Below are positions 32,456 through 43,593 of a stretch of DNA of 64,000 nucleotides, one piece after another. The notes under the pieces were generated by a model, which saw only the letters and a program-made list of their open reading frames with translations, ran no database searches and was not told the origin of the DNA. Source of the DNA: Ampelomyces quisqualis (Eukaryota; Ascomycota; Dothideomycetes; Pleosporales; Phaeosphaeriaceae). The stretch spans positions 3,720,001 through 3,784,000 of the forward strand of contig JAGTXZ010000005.1 in NCBI GenBank assembly GCA_018398575.1, given 5' to 3'. Both the position numbers and the translations under genes were made by a program. The number at the start of each line of letters is the position of its first letter. Position 1 is the stretch's first letter.

Positions 32456-34508
32456 TCACATGGTCTTGCGGACTCGTCTCCTTTTTCGTCCACTGTCGAC
32501 CTCCACGCTCGCACTCATGCTGTCCCGGCCACTCCTCGGTGTGCTAAACCGCTCGCGAATTGTTTCTTTCATAACTTTCTTCGTCTTGTTGCGCTTCAAC
32601 TCGCGCTCTTCATCCGGGTCGACAAAGCGATGTACAATGCGGTGATCTAGAACGCGCTCTTGTTTATCGTGCTTACCCTCCCGCTCGGTCTTGGGCCACG
32701 GGTAGCCATAGAGTTTTGAATGACGCTCGCACCGTGGACATTCTTTGCGCGTGTTGTATCCATCCTGCTGAACAAAGTGTACATCGCAAGTCTGGCACTC
32801 GACCCACTTGCTGAATTTCGCTGAAAGCAACGAGCTGCTAGTCATATAGTCGCCTGGCTTGCGCTTGTTTTCGACATACTCGCCATCTTGCTCCACAGCG
32901 TTCGAGACGGGCGAGTCGAAAAGGTTGTGAACTTCGTAACGCGACTTGGAGCGAGTCGTGCGGAGAGTTGGGCGGAACTTGCGCTTGACAATCTGTTGTT
33001 TCACACTGTCAAATTCCATATTGTCGGAAAGCTCGCTGAGATCCGACGAATCGTCGTCTTCTGCAGGTGGAGAGGGCCACGGGGCGTTTACCGTCGTTGA
33101 AGTGATCTCCTCCTTCACTGTAGCTACTCCCAAGGTTGGATTTTCTTGTACAACCTCGGGCTCGACTTTGACGACTGCGCTATGCTCAGAGAGATGCTCT
33201 TCATCAACGGAGGTTGCATCTGTGGACTGCGTCGACTTTGGTGATGCGGCTGCCGTCGGGGATTGCGGCGTGACTTCGCGTGAAGAGCTGGTTTCATCCA
33301 GACTCACGCTGAGGAGACCGTCCCGTTGCTGGTTGCGGATATCTCGGGTGGTCTGCGGCGATCCTTCGCTGAGATTCGCAGATGGATCCTCGATGCTTGA
33401 CACTGGCAGTTCTCGTTGGAGCGCGGAAGTGCTGTGTACCTTCTTCAAGGTCGCTTCTCGAAGATGTTCAGAAGCGCGGTGCTTGCCAGGCGAAAGTTTT
33501 GCTTCTGTCCGTGGGCGCTTCGCTATTGGTGCAGAGCCGCCCGTTATGTCTCCGCATGTTGAATCGCGAGTCCGTTTCTTTCCTGATGCTCCGCGCTTTG
33601 CTGATGCGACTTCTGATGCGTCCTCTTCCACCTCGTCGTCGTCGTCGTTCTCCTCGACGCGCTTCATTGGCGCCCAGCCATTCTGTTGCCGATCTTCGCA
33701 CGTATTACACAGGCATTCCTCATTGTCATCGCCAAAGTAATCATCGCCATATGAAACTGTGATCTCATCGCCTTCAGTGATGGGCTTGACGGCGACAATC
33801 TGCATTCCATCGTACCCCTTGGTGGAGAGGCGGGCATTTGCGTCGCAGTCGTGATTGGCGAAACGCGCAGGCCCGAGGAACAACGAGCGCGTCTTCTTTC
33901 TGCTCGATATGACGAGGCTGAAGTCTTTGCGCGCTAGCTCTAGTGTTTTCTCTTGGGCTTCGGTCATTGCGACCTGGACTCCTGTGAGATACTTGATCTC
34001 TTCGCGTGGATTGATATCACGTCGTGCGGTAATGGACGCCTCGTGATCTGTGATTGTGTAGCGATTCGTTGTTGTCACTTCAAATGGGCAGTCCGGCATG
34101 TATATGTTGACATATCTCCGAAGGTGTCGCTTGAATTGCTCCTGATCCTTCTCATCCCTTAGACCGGCCACGTACTTGCGCAGCCCGGGTAGGTCCAAAA
34201 GCTGCTGGACGGCTTCCGCGGGGTCTTTTTCCCAGACGACTTGCTCTCGAATGACACCAGCGATGTCCTCCTCTTGCAGGCCTCGAGACGCCGTGAAGCG
34301 CGTGCCGCGGTTTTTGCGAATGGTGGTCCAGTAGTATACCTACAGGGCATTGGTTAGTCGCCAAAGGCCAGACTTGCAAGCGCATGCATCGTCGCGATCG
34401 CGCAGTGTGGCAGCCTACCTTGTCCACGATGGCATCTGTGATCACGTCGTCGTACGAGGCCAGCTTTTCGAGGGTGAGGCCCCTTTTCTCTGCCTTTGAA
34501 GCCGCCAT
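32456..34508 (-). CDS. SET9: Histone H4-K20 methyltransferase SET9 (SUV4-20 family)
   Basis: Two exons, 34508-34419 and 34339-32456 (79-bp intron), give 657 residues. Exon 1 (MAASKAEKRGLTLEKLASYDDVITDAIVDK) joins to VYYWTTIRKNRGTRF. The SET domain is in the first third: RRDINPREEIKYLTGVQVAM, SLFLGPARFANHDCDANARL (the conserved N-H-x-C block) and EGDEITVSYGDDYFGDDNEECLCNTCE, whose Cys form the post-SET zinc site. The remaining 400 residues are acidic and Ser-rich, with a late Cys cluster (ECQTCDVHFVQQDGYNTRKECPRC) that may bind zinc. Set9 methylates Lys20 of histone H4 and supports DNA-damage checkpoints and heterochromatin in fungi. Confidence 0.92.
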
Positions 34509-35018
34509 GGCTGTCCGAGTTGGTGGGAAGGGTTGAGTGGAGTTGAGGCGTGCAGATGTATTACGGCTTGTCGCGTCAATCACGGAGTTGCAGTTGGCGG
34601 CGCGGTCAAAAGAGGAGGCTGGGGTGACGTATGAGGGAGCCGGAGAGAGCGTCCATGCGTTTCACTTGGACACAATAAGGAAAACTAAGAGCAGCGCGGC
34701 GCGGGAACAGTGAATGAGAGACACTACGAAAAGCACAAGGACGCGGCGGCGCCGCACGGAGGGCGCTCGAGTCCAAATTGGCGCTGAGTCGCGGCCGGCG
34801 GAGGAGCGGGCGGCAGGGCTATCTAATAATAATGGGGCCCAAATCCAATGTTGCGGCTGACACCCCTGCCGGGATCGGACGGCTGGCGTGAAAGGGAGCG
34901 ACAGCGCTAGGCTCTAGCCAAGCACCAAGCTGTGGGACGAAGAAACGCCGCATGGGCCGACGACACCTGCAAACTTGAGTTCGAGCCACTGCTGAAGAGG
35001 CACATACAGCCCGTCACG
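34509..35018. promoter_or_regulatory. Divergent promoter, SET9 / mitochondrial uL14
   Basis: A GC-rich gap of 510 bp between two outward-facing starts. It contains GGCGGCGCC- and GCGGCCGGCG-type runs around 34741-34810 and no TATA box near either start. Confidence 0.5.
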
Positions 35019-35533
35019 ATGATCCAGCTGAAGGTACCGAGGCCCGCAGCCGAGCCACAGGGAGACGGTCACTCACGCAGCGCAATCTAGACCCTCGTCA
35101 ACTGTATCGACAACTCGGGCGCGGCCATCGTCGAGTGCGTCAACGTTTTGCGGTCGAAGCGGCCTGCGAAAGTCGGTACGTGGGATGCGCGCGGGATGGC
35201 AGCAGGTGCGGCGGCAGCTAACACTCGGCAGGCGATCGCATAGTAGTCGTCGTCAAGAAGCAGCGCAACTTTGGCCCCGAAACCGGCAACAGCGTCTCCA
35301 TCAGCGCCGCCAACAAGGTCCGGCGAGGCGATGTACGACACGCAGTAGTGGTGCGCACAGCGAAGAAGTGGCAGCGGCCAGATGGCAGCGTAGTCAAGTT
35401 CGACGACAATGCCTGCGTGCTCATCAACAAGGCCGGCGAGCCGATCGGATCGAGAGTCAGCGGTGTCGTGGCGGCAGAGCTGCGAACAATGAAGTGGTCC
35501 AAGATTTTGTCGCTGGCTCCGATGCACGTGTAG
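35019..35533 (+). CDS. MRPL38: Mitochondrial large-subunit ribosomal protein uL14m
   Basis: Three exons, 35019-35033, 35091-35175 and 35232-35533, give 133 residues. The sequence MIQLKTLVNCIDNSGAAIVECVNVLRSKRPAKVGDRIVVVVKKQRN is a clear L14-family start. RRGDVRHAVVVRTAKKWQRPDGSVVKFDDNACVLIN and GSRVSGVVAAELR complete the rRNA-binding barrel. It is much closer to bacterial-type L14 than to cytosolic L23, so it should act in the mitochondrial 54S subunit. There is no visible cleavable presequence, which is usual for this protein. The first exon is only five codons. Confidence 0.92.
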
Positions 35534-35714
35534 AAGGGGAGATGATAGCTGAGCATGCATTTTCAGGAGTCTACCGGCGCAGGGACACGGTAAAATAGGT
35601 ATGCCACTGTACAGTACCCACGGGTATCAAAAAAAATCCACAATTCCACGCAATCAATGCCAAATCTGTCAAACGCCCACCCAATGCTGTGCCTCATAGA
35701 CTGATGGCGATGTC

Positions 35715-36485
35715 CTACTTCAGATCGCTGGGACGCGAGACGTTACCACATCCGCAGCACACATAGTAGAGGGCCTAGTGCGTGTTAGACAGCGTCGTGG
35801 TGTGAGACGGCAAATATCTACCATGCCGGTTGAGGCCGTTCGCTGCTGGGACTGGAAGTAGACGGCCTCATTCTCGCCGCAATCCCCACACTGCTTCTGG
35901 ATGCGCGGCAACTAGACGCAGAGAGTACAGTTAGCAAGCTGACTTTGTAGCAGGCAAGCCACGGAACATGCTCAAAACGAATCGTCCTCCATGTCGTCGT
36001 CGTCGTAGACGTCATACTCGTCAAGCCCCGCCTCGGGAGGATTTGCCGCCGACTGCTCGTCCTCGGCTTCAAGAACGAAGCCTGGGGCCCAGTCTTCGCC
36101 GCACTCCACGCAGACAATGTCCATGCCGCACATGGTGCAGCACGGCAGGTCCTTGGAAGGAGAAGCTTGCGAACTGGAGTGGGAGAGACCAACCGTAGGA
36201 TCCTGTGCCACCTCGGCCGTCACACCAGCCGTAGCTCCGACCGTCGATGAAATGTCATGGCGCATGACGCAGGACGAGGGCGCTTCCTCGGTGAAGGAGC
36301 ATGTGCGGCACGCGAACAGGAGCTTGTTCTCAGACTTGTCTTCGCGGGGAAAGAGAAGGTTCGAGCTGCTTGCGTCAGTGCCTGTGCGTGCGACTGCCCA
36401 GGGCGCCTCACCATTCCGAGCAGAAACGGAAGAGGATAGGCTCTTTCTTGGTCGGGCCACCAGTTTCTATGGCGGGTGAAGACAT
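35715..36485 (-). CDS. RPB9: RNA polymerase II subunit RPB9
   Basis: Four exons, 36485-36412, 36365-36194, 35911-35822 and 35774-35715, give 131 residues. The N-terminal zinc ribbon is built by FRFCSECSNLLFPRED and NKLLFACRTCSFTEEA. The linker EVAQDPTLPR is canonical. The C-terminal ribbon is QCGDCGENEAVYFQSQQR plus YYVCCGCGNVS. Rpb9 helps polymerase II choose start sites, resist backtracking together with TFIIS, and keep transcription accurate. Intron 2 (35912-36193, 282 bp) is long for this window and begins with the weak donor GTTGGT. Its first 220 bp stay open in the exon 2 frame, so unspliced RNA would give a different Cys-rich, acidic C-terminus. The family sequence fixes the spliced form. 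Confidence 0.9.
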
Positions 36486-36863
36486 GGCGAGGTGTACGAG
36501 GCAGATGTGCAGGGGCAGGGGCCTTTCGCTCTGTGTGGAGGTGAACTGTCGCTGTGAGAGAGTGCAGAGACTGTTCGACTCTGTTTGGTGTTCTAGGAAA
36601 GAAAGTGGAAGGTCAGCAACACGGGCCCTGTGCATGTCGCGCCGCTTCGGTTGCCACGCCAAGGGTGCTTTGTTACCTGAAAGGCAAGGTAGGAACGGAA
36701 CGCCCCCGCATGCGCCGATCGCTCCTGCCCGCAGCATCGTTTCTACATCCACCCCGACATCAATCTGCACATACACTGCTTCCTCGCGCTTCCCGCTGGC
36801 CGCCTTACTCTTCACGTCATTCGCCGAAGCTCATTGTGCACTATTTTGGCCGTTTCGTTCACC
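36486..36863. promoter_or_regulatory. Divergent promoter, RPB9 / PIN1
   Basis: A 378-bp gap separates the two start codons. Both encoded proteins act on RNA polymerase II. A pyrimidine-rich stretch lies toward the PIN1 side. Confidence 0.5.
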
Positions 36864-37585
36864 ATGGTAAGCTTCACAGCAGTTTTGCGCGCCATTCTCC
36901 AGTCTCCGCTCACAATGCATAGTCCTCCGCAGAGACTGGGCTGCCTCAGGGCTGGGAAGTGCGCCGCTCCAACACGAAGAATCTTCCCTACTACTTCCAT
37001 CCGGAAACCAAGGACTCGCGATGGGAACCACCCGCGGGTACCGATCCCGACAAGCTGAAGGAGTTCATGGCACAGCATCACAGCTCCAAGGGTGTTGCGC
37101 CGGCAGGCTTCTCGCAGACAGGGAACAAGATTCGCGTCGTCCATCTCCTTGTGAAGCACCGCGATAGCAGGCGCCCAGCCAGCTGGCGGGAGCCCAAGAT
37201 CACGCGCTCCAAAGAGGAAGCCAGGGAATTGATCCAGAGTTACCAGTCTCAGATCAAGGCATTTGAGGCGGGAGAATCAAGCGAGAACGCGAAATCGCTT
37301 TCCGACCTTGCTACGACCGAGTCAGATTGCAGTAGTGCGCGCAAAGGAGGTGATTTGTAAGTGATCGAGGTGCGTAGTTGCCAAAACCTCGCTGACTGTG
37401 TAGGGGCTTCTTTGGTCATGGTGATATGCAAAAGGAATTTGAGGAGGCATCGTTCCATCTGAAGCCGGGTCAAGTTAGCGATATAGTCGACACAGCATCA
37501 GGGCTACATCTGATCCAAAGGTCAGAAACACGTGCACACTCACAAAGGTTGCTCCACGCTGACGATTCGCAACAGGTTAGAATAG
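36864..37585 (+). CDS. PIN1: Peptidyl-prolyl isomerase PIN1/ESS1 (WW + parvulin)
   Basis: Four exons, 36864-36866, 36923-37356, 37404-37520 and 37576-37585, give 187 residues. The first exon is just the ATG, split from the rest by a 56-bp intron (GTAAGC...TAG); the last is ten bases ending RLE-stop. The WW domain is LPQGWEVRRSNTKNLPYYFHPETKDSRWEPP. The parvulin domain follows, with KIRVVHLLVKHRDSRRPASWRE (the basic phosphate-binding Lys/Arg cluster) and GDMQKEFEEASFHLKPGQVSDIVDTASGLHLI. Pin1/Ess1 isomerises phospho-Ser/Thr-Pro bonds, above all in the RNA polymerase II C-terminal tail. The insert between WW and the end (EAGESSENAKSLSD...) is normal for fungi. Confidence 0.92.
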
Positions 37586-38784
37586 ACTGGTTGCTGCCCA
37601 ACCGTAGGCAGGGGAGTCGGCTAAACAAGGCAATTTGCGACATGAGGTGTAAAATAGCGCGTTGTCGTGCTCAACGTCTTTATACGAGCCTTACGAGGGC
37701 TGGATGCATGGCGCCGCTCGTGACAGCAGCCGCAAGAAAATGGAAACAAGTGCCTCAGGCTGTTACTGTTCTGGTTATTTTATTATGGCCGCACTTGACA
37801 AATCGAGCAGGCATACGCAAAGATGATGGAGCTGACGGCAAGCAGACCACTTTACACAAAGATGCATGCGGATAGCGCAGAAGCTTGCCACAAAGACGCC
37901 TCATCATGGCGTAGGCAGCAAGACAAGACGCGCAGTGCATTATCGCTTACTGAACATTCCGCTTTGTTCCATCTGGCTGTGTCCCTGTTTTCGCTCGGAC
38001 AGTCCCCGACGCGCAACCACCAGCTGCGCCATCCAACACAGCACCACCACGAAAAGGCCCGTTCTTGTGCGCTTTCTACCGCGTACGCCCCGACGTGTAA
38101 CCGTTGCATCTCACAACAGCCTTCGTTAACCTGTTCCTGGCTGTTTCCACGCGCGTGCGTGGTCAAGGCCGGTTCCGGATAATCCCGAACAATCTACAAA
38201 ACGGACCCTCTGACGTAGCCGGCATGTGCTTTTCATTCCCCCCCAAGAAGCGGTACATGAGTGAGCCTGGCTTGTCCTTTCAGGATCTGCATGCATTCCC
38301 CCCAGGGTTGCCGCACTGCCGGCCATGCGGTACAATACTAGACTGAAGTCAACTGGGCGTCACGACCGAGTACTTGGGCTCGCGGCCGCCGCGGTCATCT
38401 CTGACCCACAGCAAGTCTTTTCCCTTTCGCGGGGGAGTCAGGTACAAGTACATGGGAAAGTGCTGTATCCCATCAGCAGCGGAAAGCAACGCCCGCCATA
38501 ATCACCCGCATCCATCGCCCCTGCCCCATCACACACCCGCGCCCCAGTCCTGTTTATACCCTGCCAAGAGCCCCGGTCACCAGCTATATTCTCCCTCATC
38601 CGTCGCCCTACAACCGCTCCTCATCCAACCATCTAGCAATTGCCGTCCCTGACTCTCTTGACTCCACATATAACCACCCTCACGCTCCTTTGACACACCA
38701 AAAACACGTCTTACTTGCCGACTGCCTCAGAGCGCCCAATCACCCCAGCTAGACAGCTCGTCTACGCCGCTCACCTCCGCCACC
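37586..38784. other. Intergenic region and upstream region of the next gene
   Basis: About 1.2 kb. No gene is supported. The last 250 bp are rich in C and T (for example ATCGCCCCTGCCCC), and a strong start context GCCACCATGG stands at the next gene. Confidence 0.4.
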
Positions 38785-39773
38785 ATGGCTATTACACAAC
38801 CCATCTACCACGACCCCTCTCCTAGCGAGACACGCACCCGTCGCAGTTCCAGTCGCAAAAGCTTCGCATCGCCTTTGTCGAGGTCAAACTCTGGCATGGA
38901 GTCTCCGGATGCACCCCGGCCCAAAGAGGGAGACGCTTTCCACTTCGATCCCGCCCAGCTCCAGAAGTGGTACCTTCCTCAGGCCATGTGGGATCTTCTC
39001 CCTGCACCGCTGCAAGCCAGCCTGACCAACGTACAGCACTCCGGTGCAGCTGTTTCGACTGGTGAGTCGCAATTTCCCCGTGCCACGTGCACAAACCATG
39101 GCACTGGCCGCATATCACATGATGCGTTTGCTGCTCATGACAAGCGCTTTGGTGCTTTAGCTAATCTTTGCTAGGGTTTGCTCGCCTTGAGCAACATGAA
39201 GCAAACATAGAGAAACATACAGAAGGAGATGACCAATACGACGTCGACCAGCTTGACAGTCTCCCACCTGCAAAGCTCTCCAGGGCTTTCAGCAATGCCA
39301 GCAGTGTCTTTGTCTCGGACGCTTCTTCTTGTGTTACGGCGTCCTCATCATCCGCTTCGTCCGCCTCCCAATCAGGCAGTGCCTCTCCGGTAACTTCATC
39401 CTCCCAGTCAAGGACTCGTCCAAACTTTTCGCCAGTCTCTCTGGGAGATCCGGCGAGCATCAACAGGAAGCAGAGCCGTTCACGTGATCGATCATTCTCT
39501 ACGCCGCTCGAGCCTCATGATGCCTACTACGCAACCGAGCTATCCCACCTACGCACTGAGGCGCTACCCGGTCTTCGGCACCTGGCACGCAAGGTCGATG
39601 TCGACTGGGCCGATGCCAAGCGCTCCGGTGTTCTCAAACCAGACGATGCCAATGCCTTTGAGAACTGGTGGGCGGAGAAGACTTGTGAGATCATGGCTCT
39701 CAATTCCATCGGCAAATACCGTGCGGATGCGCTTGGCTTGGTACCCACTGGCATGGGATGGTGCGCCCCGTAG
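38785..39773 (+). CDS. Hypothetical Ser-rich fungal protein
   Basis: Two exons, 38785-39061 and 39175-39773 (GTGAGT...TAG), give 291 residues. The start ATG has a textbook GCCACCATGG context. The N-terminus is basic and Ser-rich (TRRSSSRKSFASPLSRS). A conserved-looking segment FHFDPAQLQKWYLPQAMWDLLPAPLQASLTNVQHSGAAV comes next, then a long Ser run (SSCVTASSSSASSASQSGSAS). The C-terminal part HDAYYATELSHLRTEALPGLRHLARKVDVDW plus FENWWAEK looks folded. I recognise no named domain. Ser/Arg clusters suggest phosphorylation, which is inference. Confidence 0.65.
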
Positions 39774-40795
39774 TTGCTAGTAAGGCGGGTAACTTTCACC
39801 CAGTCCTGCCTGTGGGCTACCAAGCCCTCCAGTCGCCTAGAGTCGGACGCGACCTGGCTAATCTGGACATGGCTACCATTTCTTTCATCAACCTACATAG
39901 TTTTGCCACATTTCCACTGTACCTGTTCAACTTCCAGTCCTTGTTATTCAGCGTGGAGTCGGGGTATTTGTTGGAAAGGAGCATATACGGATGAGGTTCG
40001 GCCTCATCGAAGATGTACAGCTGCAGCGGAGTCGGCGTCTAAGAAGTCTATTCATACACGTCCACTCCTCTCGAACTGCACCGTCTTGGCGAGGCACCTA
40101 TATGTCGGCAACGACACTACACATGACCCTCTCAGCATCCTGTTTCTGTCCTACAAATCTAGAGCGTCACGACATCGGCGACTTCATTTGTCAGATAGTC
40201 AATCCCATTCTCCAAATGAGCATCTATTTTTCTGTCCTTGTGCGCCTCCCCGGGTTGGAAACTTTACTCGATCGACAGGTCCTCGGCGCACAGCCTGCAA
40301 GAAAAGGCCTGACATGATGCTCTTGATTAACCGAGAAACCCAGAGAATAGAGCCTGTGCGCAGGAGACGTGAACTCCAGACATGGCCCACTACAACAAAC
40401 CCCTTTCAAGAAAAGCTCAATCATGTACAATGACAGACGCAAAGTCTTTTACAACGACATTCCCACTTTTCGCGCTGGCATGAGGAGGGCTGGTACTCAC
40501 GGGTTGGGACTCGGTAGTTCTGGTCAGCGAACCGTAGGTACCGTACCTGGGTTTTTAGCCGGGGAAGTGGAGGTATGTAGTTCTGCCTTTTGATCCTCTA
40601 TGTAGGCTATAGCCTAGTCCTAAGAGCAGCCTACGCTACTCTCTTACTCTCCTTCTGTGGCTGGCAGGCATGATGGGCATGTGTGTATTCGTGGTGGTGA
40701 AAACGCGTCTTGCGGCTCCTTGCGTCGCAGGGAATCAATGCATGTCGGGGGGACAAGGTCGTTGGTGGGGTTCCCGATACGGTGCGAGCTGAGGG
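39774..40795. other. Intergenic region, no gene seen
   Basis: About 1 kb with overlapping small frames on both strands, none convincing. It may be a long 3' UTR of the upstream gene. Confidence 0.35.
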
Positions 40796-42753
40796 TTAGG
40801 CGTTGTAGGATGCATTGTCGTCTGTTGATTCTATGCGGGCTTGATGGCGTCTTGGTGGACGGCCTCGAGGGGTTTTCCCCGGGTTGGCTCTGGGCGAGCG
40901 CGTGTTCTGGGGACGGTCGGCGTTGTCATCATCTATAGGGGTGTCTGTGTGGAGGTCAGTTAGCGATGGTGTGGGAACGAGACTGGGCACGCACCGGTCA
41001 TGGTGTCGAAGCTGTCGTGCCGACCATGATGATTTGGTTTTCCTAGGCCTGGTCGTCTCGATGGACCAATGTCAAGGTCAAAGTCATCGTTGCCTGCGAA
41101 CCTCCCTGGTCGTTGGGCATGACTTCTACCTCGTCCTCCTGTCTCTCCAAAACTTGGTCTTCCTCTGTAGTATGCTGTTGCATCGACGTCCATGGCTCCT
41201 GAGCCCTGTCTTCCAGGAGACGTGAATTGCGTCTGCATCCCCTTCCCCCTTCTGTTCCCGGTAAAGTGTCCATCGCCCATGCCCATACCGTCCATATCTG
41301 CCATGGACATGTCGTCTCCGAACGGCATTCCGCCTATGGGGATTTGCATCGGGCCTGGTGGGCGCATGGGCTGCCTACCGCCTGCATGACCCATACCTCG
41401 AGGTCCTTTGTTCATCATAGCCAGCGGCGGCACGGCAGCCAAGCCAGCATATGGATTCCCAGCCGCACCACCCATCATCGGCATGCCCATGCCGAGTTTC
41501 TGCGCGACGAGCGGATCCATGCCAGCGCCATGAACAGAGATTTGCGGCCCAAACTGCGCAGCAAACGCCGGGCGAGGCGTACTCCTCACGCTCCCACTCG
41601 CCTTACTCACCGCGCGCTCCCGCTTAAATGTATCGAACCGCTTATCCAGCGCGTCGATCAAATCGTCTTTGAACCCGCGCAGCTCGTCCCGGCGCTTCTT
41701 TTCCGCCTTTTTCTTGCTCTGCTTGCCAGACGCACTAGTCCCACTGCTGGCACTGCTACTGCGGCTGCGACTACGACTACCATGCCGCTTCCCACACCCC
41801 GAATGATCGCCGCAGTCGCGGCCAACATCTTTCTTGAGAACGTAGCGTATTTCCCCCATGGTGCACCGCCCCTCCGTGTCGGACCCACTGCCTCCTCCAT
41901 CGTCTCGCGAGCGGTATAACACGCGGTGGCCTGCGCGGCATGTGCAGTTTGTAGAGCACAGACATGCGTCGAGGAAATCGTCGCCTTTGATCCATTCTTT
42001 CCCTCCTGCTGGGGTCTTGCGATGCACGCGTTCCGCCGTCGACGGAGACGTGCGGGCGCGAGGAACTTTGGGCGAAGGCGCGGAGGATTTGGCGTACGCG
42101 CCCATGGGGACGTGTTTGTTTGCCGGGGCGCGGTGGGAAGGGCGGTCGGGTGGATGAGCGGACGCGGAGGTCGTGCTTGATGGGGAAGGCGGGTAGGCGT
42201 TGTAAGGGGTTTGAAGGCCGGCGGGGGGTGGATGCATGCTGGCGTTGCTGTATCGTGGAGGGAGGTCTTGGGGAGGAAACATGGCGTTTGGCATCATGCC
42301 TGGCGGGCCGCGCATGATGCCTTGTGGTCCCATACCACCAGGTCCCATCCCCATACCACCAGGTCCCATCCCCATACCACCAGGTCCCATCCCCATACCA
42401 CCAGGTCCCATCCCCACACCACCAAGTCCCACACCACCAAGTCCCCTACCACCCACACCTCCCAAACCACCAAATCCCACGCCCAACCCACCCCTACCAG
42501 AACCCCCCACCCCTCCACCAACACCAGACATGAACCCCCCAGCGCCACTCCCAGGCCCCACACCCACCCCAATCTCACTCCCCTCCTCCCCGTCGACCAA
42601 ATACTCCCGCCCGGGCCCCCCGCAACGATGCCCGCGCCGCGCGCCAGCCGGCGGATACACCTCAAAGCCCGTGCCAGGCGGGACGAGGACTTTTCCGTAC
42701 GGCGCTGAGACTTGGATCAAGGGGGGTGGGGTCGAGGAATGGGCTGCGCCCAT
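40796..42753 (-). CDS. Hypothetical Gly/Met-rich protein with a 21-bp coding repeat
   Basis: Two exons, 42753-40995 and 40944-40796 (50-bp intron), give 635 residues. It opens MGAAHSSTPPPLIQVSAPYGKVLVPPGTGFEVYPP. A Gly-rich region follows with tandem GGMGMGP units, then a Pro/Ser-rich part. A middle segment is rich in Cys (DDFLDACLCSTNCTCRAGHRVLYRS and CGDHSGCGKRHG), suggesting metal binding. Next come a Ser/Arg run, a Lys-rich helix (KKKAEKKRRDELRGFKDDLIDALDKRFDTFKRER) and a Gly/Met/Pro-rich end. No family is recognised; the mix of RGG-like and basic parts would suit an RNA- or chromatin-associated protein, but that is speculative. Confidence 0.65.
42326..42429. repeat. 21-bp minisatellite inside a coding region
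   Basis: Four to five near-identical copies of a 21-bp unit (core CCACCAGGTCCCATCCCCAT on the + strand) lie head to tail and degrade to the right into related CACCAAGTCCC steps. Read on the - strand they encode GGMGMGP repeats. The unit is a multiple of three, so copy number can change without breaking the frame. Confidence 0.85.
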
Positions 42754-43593
42754 TGCGGTTGGACGATGCGTCGATGTGGGCTGGGGGTGCCCAAGGTTGT
42801 GTTTTTGTGTGGGTGTTCTGGAAGAGGAAGGGGAGGGGGCGAAAGTGTATTGAAAGTGCGGAGAGAAGGGGGGTTTGTGACATGTTGTGTGTGGGGCGAG
42901 ATGGGACAGCGAAGCAGTGGGTGGGGGATTTGTTTGCTATCGAGAGGAGGACTGGGTGTAGGAGCCAAACATCTTTCGTCGCGTGGTTGTTTGGTCAGAC
43001 GGACAAGCTTGGTCGGGATGCAGTGCGACAGCAAACCGCTGTGCATGCGACAAATGCGATGAGTCCGGGTTGGGAACGCAGCCGAGCATGTCAGCCGGCG
43101 CAAAGCCTCCGATAATCACCATGCAAGAGAACAAAGTGTTTTGAAGTCATGTGTATTCCGCTGTGCTTCTGTTCGCGTCAGTCATTACACAGAGACAGTC
43201 CAATCAAGTCATTAACCAACCCCTGCAAACGCCCAAAAAAGGTTGCAAGCCATCCAACCAGAAAAAAGCCTTGGAATCAATGACAAGAAATAAAACTCTC
43301 GCCTCGACTTGTCCGATGATCGCGACACAAGGCTATGTGCGTCCTTGTTTACAAGAGTCTCGGATTCGCATGAGTGCTCAACACCCACCCAAATCTCTAG
43401 TCTTCTGCACTCCTTTTCTCCTTCTTTTGCCGTCGATGCCGCCAAATGACCCACCGAAGGCGATGCGACAATGAATATAGCTGATGAATCTGCAACACAA
43501 AGAAAACACGCAAGTAAGTGAATGTCCAAGAAACAACTGTTCTTGTCAATGAGAGGAACTGGGTATCGATGTTGAAGTGATGAAAGAGGGGCT
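42754..43593. other. Intergenic region, no gene seen
   Basis: About 840 bp between the Gly/Met-rich gene and the BUD4 stop. No supported frame, RNA gene or repeat. Confidence 0.4.

Noticed and set aside
34975..34995. B-box-like GTTCGAGCC
   Set aside because: No A box or cloverleaf upstream; it falls in the leader of uL14m.
42211..42853. Two Pro-rich frames on the + strand
   Set aside because: Mirror images of the Gly-rich coding repeat on the - strand.
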